Below are positions 1-4,833 of a DNA stretch of 5,232 bases, piece after piece. Positions within the stretch are counted from its first letter, which is position 1, and every line of letters starts with the position of its first letter. The notes under the pieces are model-generated. The model saw only the letters and a program-made list of their open reading frames with translations, ran no database searches and was not told the DNA's origin. Source of the DNA: an uncultured Atopobium sp. (GTDB lineage: Bacteria > Actinomycetota > Coriobacteriia > Coriobacteriales > Atopobiaceae); the NCBI GenBank assembly GCA_937926845.1, contig CALBBS010000153.1, forward strand, positions 1 through 5,232, in the 5' to 3' direction. A program made the position numbers and the translations under genes.

Positions 1-1019
1 CAACACGAGAGCTTGCGGCCCAAATTGACGACGTTGCTAAAAGCGTTTGCGCATCCACTGGTCAGCAAGCTGTCATTGTCACCGGTGGCGCTCGCTATAA
101 GCACCAGATAACCGCTCTGCAAAAAGGTTGCGATGTGCTGGTGGCAACACCTGGCCGCCTGATAGATCTTCTCGACAAGAAGCATACAAATCTGGAGAAT
201 ATCCAGGTGCTAGTACTCGACGAGGCAGACCGCATGCTTGACATGGGATTTTGGCCAAGCGTTCATCGCATTATGGAGCAGCTACCCAAGGCACATCAAA
301 CGTTGCTTTTCTCGGCAACGCTCCTTGCGTCAATTACCTCAACCATAGATGCGCTGCTCAAAGATCCGGAGCGCATTGAGATTGCAAGAACTGGACAAAC
401 TGCAGCAACAATTGAGCAGCATTTGTGCTCGGTTACGCAAGGGCAAAAGCCTCAGCTCTTAAAGGCGCTTATCGACTCGTTTGATCCTGCGCCAGAACGC
501 GTTTTGGTGTTCTGCAGGACAAAGTCGCGCGTTGACAGTATTTACAAAAACCTTAAAACCGCAGGTCTCAAGGTTGATGTTATGCATGCGGATCGTCCGC
601 AAAAGGCTCGTGCAAAAGCACTCGAACGTTTCCGCAGCGGTGCCATTCAGGTTCTTGTTGCCACAGACGTCATGAGCCGCGGTATTGATATCCAGGGTAT
701 TGACACGGTCATTAACTTTGACGTGCCACTTGATTCCGAGGATTATGTTCACCGTATTGGCCGAACAGGCCGTGCTGGAGCCGCAGGTCAGGCGTTCACT
801 TTTATGGGACCAGATGAGGTCACGCCTCTCAGAGAAATTGAGTATTTTACAAAAGCGCTCATTCCCTCATGGGATTTACCTGGCTTTTCTTATGACTCGG
901 GTCGTATTATGCTTCAAGACTCCCGCTCTGCCACCAAGACCACGCGCTCGATGTTCTCGGGCTCAAGGTCAAGGGGTAAGGGATTTGGTTTTGGTGGCAG
1001 ATATGGCCGACACACGTAA
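1..1019 (+). CDS. DEAD-box ATP-dependent RNA helicase, RhlE-like (5' truncated by window)
   Basis: ATP-dependent unwinding or remodelling of RNA duplexes; bacterial relatives act in ribosome assembly, cold adaptation and mRNA decay. The reading frame is open from base 3 and gives 338 residues before TAA. Bases 1-2 (CA) fit the last two bases of a Pro codon, so the visible part begins inside motif Ia (PTRELA); the Q motif and Walker A lie outside. In fragment numbering: motif Ib TPGR 49-52, motif II DEAD 73-76, motif III SAT 104-106, motif V VATD 219-222 and motif VI HRIGRTGR 250-257. Both RecA-like lobes are therefore represented. The last ~18 residues are rich in Gly, Arg and Ser, like the RNA-binding tails of this family. 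The GTG at 135 lies within motif Ib and is not a start. The layout around motifs V-VI and the LREIE region resembles RhlE, but CshA or another DEAD subfamily is possible. No terminator is visible before the next gene, 44 bp away. Confidence 0.96.
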   Translation, partial: TRELAAQIDDVAKSVCASTGQQAVIVTGGARYKHQITALQKGCDVLVATPGRLIDLLDKKHTNLENIQVLVLDEADRMLDMGFWPSVHRIMEQLPKAHQTLLFSATLLASITSTIDALLKDPERIEIARTGQTAATIEQHLCSVTQGQKPQLLKALIDSFDPAPERVLVFCRTKSRVDSIYKNLKTAGLKVDVMHADRPQKARAKALERFRSGAIQVLVATDVMSRGIDIQGIDTVINFDVPLDSEDYVHRIGRTGRAGAAGQAFTFMGPDEVTPLREIEYFTKALIPSWDLPGFSYDSGRIMLQDSRSATKTTRSMFSGSRSRGKGFGFGGRYGRHT

Positions 1020-1021
1020 TC

Positions 1022-1027
1022 TATAAT
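1022..1027 (+). promoter_or_regulatory. Candidate -10 box for the DUF1304 gene
   Basis: A perfect TATAAT sits just after the helicase stop codon and 36 bp before the next ATG, which would give a 5' UTR of about 30 nt. No good -35 hexamer is present 16-18 bp upstream (that position falls in the helicase C-terminal codons, reading about AGATAT). It is either a weak promoter or chance, and co-transcription with the helicase remains possible. Confidence 0.4.
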
Positions 1028-1063
1028 CAGATGCAGTTGGCTAATACAGTAAAGGAATAAAAC

Positions 1064-1444
1064 ATGGGTCCTTTTAATGGAGTTGGTGTAATTTTTGCTC
1101 TTGGAGCAGCAGCTCTTCATGTGGTTATCTTTTATCTTGAGTCATTTGCCTGGACTTCTGACGGTGCGCTTAAAGCCTTTAACATGACAAAAGAAGAGGC
1201 TGAAAGTACTCAGCAAATAGCCTTCAACCAGGGATTCTACAATCTTTTTCTTGCCATTGAGGTATTCGTTGGCGTCTTCTTGATGGCCACCAGAAATCCA
1301 GCAGGTAAAGCGCTTGTCACCTTTGCTGTTTGTTCAATGGCATTTGCCGCAATTCTTCTCTATGTGACTTCTCCCGACAAACGCTCCGCAGCCATCAAGC
1401 AGGCAGTATTCCCTCTTATGGCACTCTGCAATTTGATTCTGTAA
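1064..1444 (+). CDS. DUF1304 family small membrane protein
   Basis: A 126-residue integral membrane protein of unknown biochemical function. Four hydrophobic helices are visible at about residues 5-25, 57-75, 82-100 and 108-126. Between the first two is a hydrophilic segment containing W30, then FNMTKEEAE and NQGFYNLFLA. The sequence matches my recollection of the DUF1304 family (PF06993/COG3759), which is typically ~115-130 residues: a His in helix 1 (H19), the YLESFAW-type stretch at its end, the F-x-M motif and the conserved NQG at 55-57. The start is supported by AAAGGA at 1051-1056, 7 nt before ATG. It follows the helicase by 44 bp and ends at its own terminator, so it is either the last gene of that unit or monocistronic from the TATAAT at 1022. 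Family assignment is by recall of conserved residues, not by a search. Confidence 0.85.
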   Translation: MGPFNGVGVIFALGAAALHVVIFYLESFAWTSDGALKAFNMTKEEAESTQQIAFNQGFYNLFLAIEVFVGVFLMATRNPAGKALVTFAVCSMAFAAILLYVTSPDKRSAAIKQAVFPLMALCNLIL

Positions 1445-1459
1445 CTTTTGAACATAGAT

Positions 1460-1489
1460 GCTGGGTGCTCACAGACGCCCAGCTTTTTT
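1460..1489 (+). terminator. Intrinsic terminator after the DUF1304 gene
   Basis: GCTGGGTG (1460-1467) pairs with CGCCCAGC (1476-1483): 8 bp with one G-U, and an 8-nt loop. Six T follow (1484-1489). It begins 16 nt past the stop codon. Because no promoter is visible between it and the methyltransferase ATG at 1518, it could also act as a partial terminator or attenuator for that gene. Confidence 0.9.
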
Positions 1490-1496
1490 GTAAGCA

Positions 1497-1510
1497 CTTC
1501 TCGCGAGAAG
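1497..1510. promoter_or_regulatory. Perfect 14-bp palindrome overlapping the methyltransferase RBS
   Basis: CTTCTCGCGAGAAG is an exact palindrome lying 7 bp after the terminator T-tract. It shares 1506-1510 with the Shine-Dalgarno AGAAGGA (1506-1512). As DNA it could be an operator for a dimeric regulator. As RNA it could form CTTCT/AGAAG with a CGCG loop, covering part of the ribosome binding site. The sequence is seen directly; the function is inferred. Confidence 0.45.
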
Positions 1511-1517
1511 GATCATC

Positions 1518-2837
1518 ATGAAGCAACTCCGCCCTTATCCACAGGTTATTATCACCAAGAAAGCTGCTCGCGCACTTGCAGGCGGACATCCTTGGGTCTT
1601 TGAGGGCGAGGTTATCCGTGTAGAGCCGTCTCCAGAAAGCGGCGAGCATCCTCAAAATGGTTGCATTGTTGATGTCTTTGAAGAGAACGGCACCTACCAG
1701 GGAACTGGTCTTCTGTCAGAAATGAGCAAGATTCGCGTCAGAATTGTGACAAGAAACGCCAACGATAGGCTCAATGAAGCGTTTTGGAGTCGCAAGATTA
1801 GCTGGGCGTGGGAACATCGTAAAACCACTATGGGACACCGCGCTCTACCTGGGACTGAGCCCGATACCAATTGTTGCCGTGTCATCTTCTCTGAGGCCGA
1901 TGGCTTTCCTGGCTTAATCGTTGACCGCTACGAGAACGTGCTTGTTGCGCAGGTAGGAACCGCTGGCATGGAGCATCTGCGTGATGCTATCTACCCGCTG
2001 CTACTTGAGATTCTCTCTGCAGACGGCCAGGTAATCGATGGTATTTACGAAAGAAATGACTCCCCCTCGCGCCTAAAAGAAGGACTTCCGCAATATAAAG
2101 GCTGGTGGACAGGTGCTTCACCAGACGAGAATGGCTTGATTGCAGAAGGCCTCCTTTCCCTGCCTTCAACTCATGTTCTTGCAACCGAAAACGGACTCAA
2201 GTTCAATCTTGACCTGGAGAACAGTCAGAAAACCGGCTTTTTCTTGGATCAAAAGTATAACCGTCGAGCAGTTCGTCAGCTTGCACGAGGTCGCCGTGTA
2301 CTGGATTGCTTCTGCCACGTTGGTCCGTTTGGTCTTAACGCCGCGGCTGGTGGAGCAGAATTTGTCCGCTGTGTAGACGTCAGCCAAACTGCCATTGACC
2401 TTGCTCGCCACAATGCAGAGCTCAACGGCTTGGCAGATCGTATGGACTTTACCTGTGCAAATGTTCTTGAATACCTACCAGAGTTAGCGCAAGACCGCGC
2501 TCAGCTCAAAGCAGAGGGAGGTCCGTTTGACCTCATCATTCTGGATCCACCTGCATTTACCAAGACGCGCGACAAGGTTCGAAGCGCCATGCGTGGCTAT
2601 AAAGAAATCAACGCTGCAGCCATGAAGCTGTTACCCCGAGGCGGCTACCTGGCCACTTGTTCCTGCTCACACTTCATGACCAGAGATCTTCTCGCCCAGG
2701 CAATTGCCGAGGCAGCACATCATACCAACGTGCAGCTTAAACAAATTGAAGAGCGCCAGCAAGCTCCTGACCACCCAATTCTTTGGGGTGTTCCCGAGAG
2801 CCACTACCTTGATTTCTTCATTTTCCAAGTGGTTTAA
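1518..2837 (+). CDS. PUA-domain class I SAM-dependent rRNA methyltransferase (RlmI-like, COG1092)
   Basis: Probable 23S rRNA methyltransferase. The best-known member, RlmI, makes m5C1962 in E. coli 23S rRNA using S-adenosylmethionine. The N-terminal PUA-like RNA-binding domain spans about residues 9-85, including GGHPWVFEGEV at 22-32. A central domain carries SEADGFPGLIVDRY (125-138). ENGLKF (224-229) and QKTGFFLDQ (237-245) lead into the Rossmann fold: motif I at 261-272 (VLDCFCHVGPFG), VDVS at 286-289 as the acidic SAM-ribose position, DPPAF at 343-347, and TCSCS at 380-384 with candidate nucleophilic cysteines. At 439 residues it is longer than E. coli RlmI (about 396); part of the excess is around residues 195-221. 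AGAAGGA at 1506-1512, 5 nt before ATG, supports the start. No promoter is visible in the 73-bp gap upstream, so expression may come from read-through. It converges on tadA. The exact target nucleotide cannot be told from sequence. Confidence 0.93.
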   Translation: MKQLRPYPQVIITKKAARALAGGHPWVFEGEVIRVEPSPESGEHPQNGCIVDVFEENGTYQGTGLLSEMSKIRVRIVTRNANDRLNEAFWSRKISWAWEHRKTTMGHRALPGTEPDTNCCRVIFSEADGFPGLIVDRYENVLVAQVGTAGMEHLRDAIYPLLLEILSADGQVIDGIYERNDSPSRLKEGLPQYKGWWTGASPDENGLIAEGLLSLPSTHVLATENGLKFNLDLENSQKTGFFLDQKYNRRAVRQLARGRRVLDCFCHVGPFGLNAAAGGAEFVRCVDVSQTAIDLARHNAELNGLADRMDFTCANVLEYLPELAQDRAQLKAEGGPFDLIILDPPAFTKTRDKVRSAMRGYKEINAAAMKLLPRGGYLATCSCSHFMTRDLLAQAIAEAAHHTNVQLKQIEERQQAPDHPILWGVPESHYLDFFIFQVV

Positions 2838-2843
2838 TGTTGG

Positions 2844-3338
2844 TTATTTGCTTTTGCGACGCTCTTTAAAGAAGTCTTTAAGCTGGGCAGATGCCTCGTC
2901 TGCTAATACTCCACCTGAGACCGCAAACTCGTGGTTAAGTCTTGGATCGCTACTCACGTCAAACAACGTGCCCGTTGCGCCGCCTTTGGGGTCAAATGCA
3001 CCAAACACGCAGCGATCAATACGAGCATTGACCATCAGTCCTGCGCACATCAAGCAAGGCTCCAGCGTCACGTACACCGTGCAACCCGAAAGTCTCCAGC
3101 GGCCAAGATTTTTTGAAGCCTCTTGCATGGCGAGAAACTCAGCGTGTGCAGAAGGGTCGTTATCTATCTCACGGCGATTATGTGCAACGGCAATAACCTC
3201 TCCATCGCACACTACAACTGCGCCGATAGGCACTTCTCCTATCCGAGCTGCAAGTTCTGCCTGTTCAAGAGCAAGTTTCATATACTTCTGATCAAGAGCA
3301 GCCTGTGGGGTCAAAGGCTCTTGCGCTTCGTCGCTCAT
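2844..3338 (-). CDS. tadA: tRNA-specific adenosine deaminase TadA
   Basis: Zinc-dependent deaminase that converts adenosine-34 to inosine in the anticodon of tRNA-Arg(ACG), allowing one tRNA to read several CGN codons; cytoplasmic and usually essential. The protein has 164 residues, close to the 167 of E. coli TadA. HAE at 65-67 gives the zinc-ligand His65 and the proton-shuttle Glu67; PCLMCAG at 94-100 gives zinc ligands Cys95 and Cys98. The GEVPIGAVVV segment at 34-43 and the LNHEFAVSGGV stretch near 134-144 match family positions. It ends in a basic tail (KERRKSK). The start is well supported: AGGAG (complement of 3344-3348) lies 5 nt before ATG. Its stop codon is 6 bp from that of the methyltransferase on the other strand, so the two transcripts probably overlap at their 3' ends. 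A cytosine or guanine deaminase is the alternative, but the motif set favours TadA. Confidence 0.95.
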   Translation of the reverse strand: MSDEAQEPLTPQAALDQKYMKLALEQAELAARIGEVPIGAVVVCDGEVIAVAHNRREIDNDPSAHAEFLAMQEASKNLGRWRLSGCTVYVTLEPCLMCAGLMVNARIDRCVFGAFDPKGGATGTLFDVSSDPRLNHEFAVSGGVLADEASAQLKDFFKERRKSK

Positions 3339-3506
3339 AGCTGCTCCTCTCTTGTTTAGTTGCTGTCGTGATTCTTACGCAGTTCTGACGCGAATCCGTC
3401 ACGAACCTGACGCGTATTTGTCTTCATTTAATTATGAAGCAAAACCGAACTTACCAAATCCCCTACTCGCAAAAAACTGAATTATGAGGTAGGATATTAC
3501 CGCTTT
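3339..3506. other. Divergent intergenic region between tadA and tRNA-Ser
   Basis: These 168 bases hold the tadA ribosome binding site and must contain promoters in both directions. I see no near-consensus pair for either. On the minus strand, CATAAT (complement of 3431-3436) with TTGGTA (complement of 3452-3457) is a weak 15-bp-spaced candidate for tadA. For the tRNA, TAGGAT at 3490-3495 is a possible -10 without a clear -35. A direct repeat at 3385-3414 is listed separately. Confidence 0.5.
3385..3417. repeat. Direct repeat CTGACGCGwAT, 22-bp period, upstream of tadA
   Basis: CTGACGCGAAT at 3385-3395 and CTGACGCGTAT at 3407-3417 match at 10 of 11 positions. They start exactly 22 bp apart, about two helical turns, so both copies face the same side of the DNA. 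Between them lies CCGTCACG (3396-3403), sharing the GTCACG/CTGACG flavour on the opposite strand. The position, 47-79 bp upstream of the tadA start codon, suits an operator, although no regulator is identified. Confidence 0.5.
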
Positions 3507-3609
<103 letters not shown>

Positions 3610-3784
3610 CCTCAACTTAACGTTTTGCTTCCACGATTTACTTCCAGAATCTACATTCCATTACACGTCATTTCTAGCTCAACGTTCTTCTCGCCAGTGT
3701 GTGGGCGAGCGCTCCATGTACCAAAAGACTCCTTAAAAAGTTAAAAGCTTTAATCAAAAAACACCTTAGTTTTTCACTTTTGGG
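3610..3784. other. Non-coding spacer between tRNA-Ser and lemA
   Basis: No credible gene. The only open frame (3550-3744, plus) starts inside the tRNA and has no ribosome binding site or recognisable product. A 6-bp hairpin, CTCGCC (3690-3695) with GGCGAG (3704-3709), has no T-tract after it. From about 3724 the sequence turns AT-rich with short A and T runs up to the -10 box, which would suit an upstream promoter region for lemA. Confidence 0.5.
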
Positions 3785-3790
3785 TATAAT
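3785..3790 (+). promoter_or_regulatory. -10 box of the lemA promoter
   Basis: Perfect TATAAT, 56 bp before the lemA ATG, implying transcription from about 3797 and a 5' UTR near 50 nt. The expected -35 position (about 3762-3767, CACCTT) is poor, but the upstream 40 bp are rich in A and T tracts. Its position as the only good hexamer in the spacer makes it the likely promoter. Confidence 0.55.
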
Positions 3791-3846
3791 TAACCCGTCC
3801 AAATGGATGGCTGACACAGACGTGCCAGTGATTGAAAGGATTTAGC

Positions 3847-4389
3847 ATGATTATTGCCGCAGTTGTAATTATTGTTCTTCTGGTTTTCTGGGCTATTAGC
3901 ATTCACAACAACATCATCCGCGCAAGCAACAGGTGCGATAACGCTTGGGCAGCTATCGATACGCAGCTTCAGCGTCGTAACGATCTGATTCCTAACCTGG
4001 TCAACACCGTTAAGGGTTACGCAGCTCACGAGTCTAAGACTTTTGAGGCAGTTACTTCTGCTCGCGCTGCAGTCGCAAATGCTCGCACTCCTGAAGAGAA
4101 GATGCAGGCTTCCGGCACTCTTTCCAATGCTCTGACCAACCTGTTTGCTGTTGTTGAGAATTACCCAGAGCTCAAGGCAAACCAGAACTTCCTGGAGCTC
4201 CAGGCAGAGCTTACTGACACCGAGAACCGCCTCAGCTATGCTCGCTTGAGCTACAACGATGTTGTCATGAACTACAACAACATCATTGCTGTTTTCCCAA
4301 ACAACCTTCTTGCTGGTGGACGTTCCCCACGTACAAGCTTCCAGGTTACCGACGAGTCCGCTCGTCAGGCACCAAACGTACAGTTCTAA
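3847..4389 (+). CDS. lemA: LemA family protein
   Basis: Membrane-anchored helical-bundle protein of unknown molecular role, widespread in bacteria. The 180 residues start with a hydrophobic segment at about 2-18 with no charged residue and no cleavage motif, which acts as a membrane anchor. Family signatures follow: IDTQLQRRNDLIPNLV (37-52), VKGYAAHE (55-62), NYPELKAN (105-112) and the SYNDVVMNYNNIIAVFPNN stretch (135-153). Length is typical. I chose ATG 3847 because GAAAGGA (3834-3840) sits 6 nt before it; the in-frame TTG at 3832 overlaps that Shine-Dalgarno. Codon choice is strongly biased (AAC for Asn, mostly GAG, GTT, CTG and CTC), suggesting high expression. In many genomes lemA sits beside htpX or a DUF2207/TPM-domain gene. 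Here it has its own promoter candidate and terminator and no partner in the window. Confidence 0.95.
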   Translation: MIIAAVVIIVLLVFWAISIHNNIIRASNRCDNAWAAIDTQLQRRNDLIPNLVNTVKGYAAHESKTFEAVTSARAAVANARTPEEKMQASGTLSNALTNLFAVVENYPELKANQNFLELQAELTDTENRLSYARLSYNDVVMNYNNIIAVFPNNLLAGGRSPRTSFQVTDESARQAPNVQF

Positions 4390-4421
4390 GAACTGTTTCG
4401 TTTACACTTTGTACCAGTACG

Positions 4422-4459
4422 GCCTGGTATCTGCATTCCCGCAGGTACCAGGCTTTTTT
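4422..4459 (+). terminator. Strong intrinsic terminator after lemA
   Basis: GCCTGGTATCTGC (4422-4434) pairs with GCAGGTACCAGGC (4441-4453): 13 bp with a single T-G wobble, loop ATTCCC, then six T (4454-4459). It begins 33 nt after the lemA stop. An upstream copy of TACCAG (4412-4417) can compete for the 5' arm; see findings. Confidence 0.95.
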
Positions 4460-4487
4460 GTGTATAGCGCTGCCTCGCAGATTGAAC

Positions 4488-4567
4488 TGGTTGTGAGCTG
4501 CTCATACGCCGTTTGACCGTTGTTTGCGTACTTCTCGCACACCAGCTACAACCAAATCCGAGCAGCT
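4488..4567. repeat. Long-range inverted repeat with alternative pairing, between terminator and promoter
   Basis: TGGTTGT-G-AGCTG (4488-4500) is complementary to CAGCT-ACAACCA (4543-4554): 12 bp with one bulged G and a 42-nt spacer. In addition, AGCTGCTC (4496-4503) is perfectly complementary to GAGCAGCT (4560-4567), so the AGCTG segment has two exclusive partners. The region lies between the lemA terminator and the next promoter, and it is not clear that it is transcribed. Confidence 0.4.
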
Positions 4568-4584
4568 AGATTATGTGAAGAGTC

Positions 4585-4614
4585 TTTACAGCCTCGCAGG
4601 AAAATCGTTAAAAT
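4585..4614 (+). promoter_or_regulatory. Sigma70-type promoter for the PRC-barrel/MgtE-type gene
   Basis: -35 TTTACA (4585-4590, 5 of 6 consensus) and -10 TAAAAT (4609-4614, 5 of 6), separated by 18 bp. Predicted start of transcription is near 4621, giving a leader of about 210 nt, unusually long for this window. It is the best -35/-10 pair in the sequence. Confidence 0.7.
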
Positions 4615-4620
4615 AGCTAC

Positions 4621-4830
4621 ATCTGTGAATTGTCCTCGCAAGCACAATTCACGTCCTATTGGTTGAAGAGAAAGGTCAGCATGAAACCTCGACCTCACAG
4701 TCGCTGACCTCTTGCGGTGTGCCGATTTGCACCGTGAGGGGTGAAATCGCAATGCAGTCCCCGTGGCAATTACGCGGAGTTTCTCGCAGAAAGCCACGCT
4801 TTAGTCTTCGGACGCATGTAAGGAGCACAC
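4621..4830 (+). ncRNA. Structured 5' leader, candidate cis-regulatory RNA (riboswitch-like), class unassigned
   Basis: Helices seen: H1 GTGAATTGT (4625-4633) with ACAATTCAC (4644-4652), 9 perfect bp; H2 AGGTCAGC (4673-4680) with GCTGACCT (4703-4710), 8 perfect bp, with an inner GAC/GTC (4691-4693/4700-4702); H3 CGGTG (4715-4719) with CACCG (4730-4734); H4 GGGG (4738-4741) with CCCC (4759-4762); H5 CGTGGC (4762-4767) with GCCACG (4793-4798), enclosing GCGGAG-TTT-CTCGC; and a C(UUCG)G tetraloop hairpin at 4804-4813. CCTCAC in the H2 loop (4693-4698) can pair with GTGAGG (4734-4739) as a pseudoknot. H4 and H5 share base 4762, and H3 and the pseudoknot share 4734. There is no terminator T-tract, so control would be translational. 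The downstream gene suggests a metal-responsive element, but I cannot match the M-box. The stretch 4736-4800 recalls parts of the cobalamin riboswitch core, without a convincing overall fit. Confidence 0.6.
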
Positions 4831-4833
4831 ATG
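4815..4833 (+). promoter_or_regulatory. Hairpin presenting the Shine-Dalgarno and enclosing the start codon
   Basis: CATGT (4815-4819) is complementary to ACATG (4829-4833), whose last three bases are the start codon. The 9-nt loop AAGGAGCAC holds the Shine-Dalgarno AAGGAG (4820-4825), 5 nt before ATG. The 5-bp helix is weak alone but could modulate initiation together with the leader. Confidence 0.45.

Noticed and set aside
135..137. GTG at 135 as a start codon for the helicase
   Set aside because: The frame is open to the window start and encodes motif Ia (TRELA) and the following conserved region; the GTG lies within motif Ib.
1433..1460. TTGATT/TAGATG as a promoter for the methyltransferase
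   Set aside because: The -10 is poor and the transcript would start inside the terminator hairpin.
2866..2881. TTAAAG/CTTTAA hairpin near the 3' end of tadA as a bidirectional terminator
   Set aside because: Only six A-T-rich base pairs with no T-tract; it lies in conserved coding sequence (KDFFKE).
2704..3291. Plus-strand frame of 195 codons across tadA
   Set aside because: It is the antisense shadow of tadA, which has HAE and PCxxC zinc motifs and a strong ribosome binding site.
3690..3709. CTCGCC/GGCGAG hairpin as a terminator for the tRNA
   Set aside because: No T-tract after it, and it is about 95 bp beyond the tRNA end.
3832..3834. TTG start adding five residues to LemA
   Set aside because: It overlaps the Shine-Dalgarno GAAAGGA, and ATG 3847 has ideal spacing and begins directly with the hydrophobic anchor.
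4546..4797. Minus-strand frame of 83 codons opposite the leader
   Set aside because: No recognisable product and no ribosome binding site; its coding look follows from the complementary helices of the leader.
4621..4830. Assignment of the leader to the M-box or FMN riboswitch
   Set aside because: The M-box core sequences (GGTGAGGCTCC, ACGCTGCTGCCC, GGGTCAACAG) and the FMN core (GGGGC...GGGTGAAATTCCC) are not present in the right arrangement.
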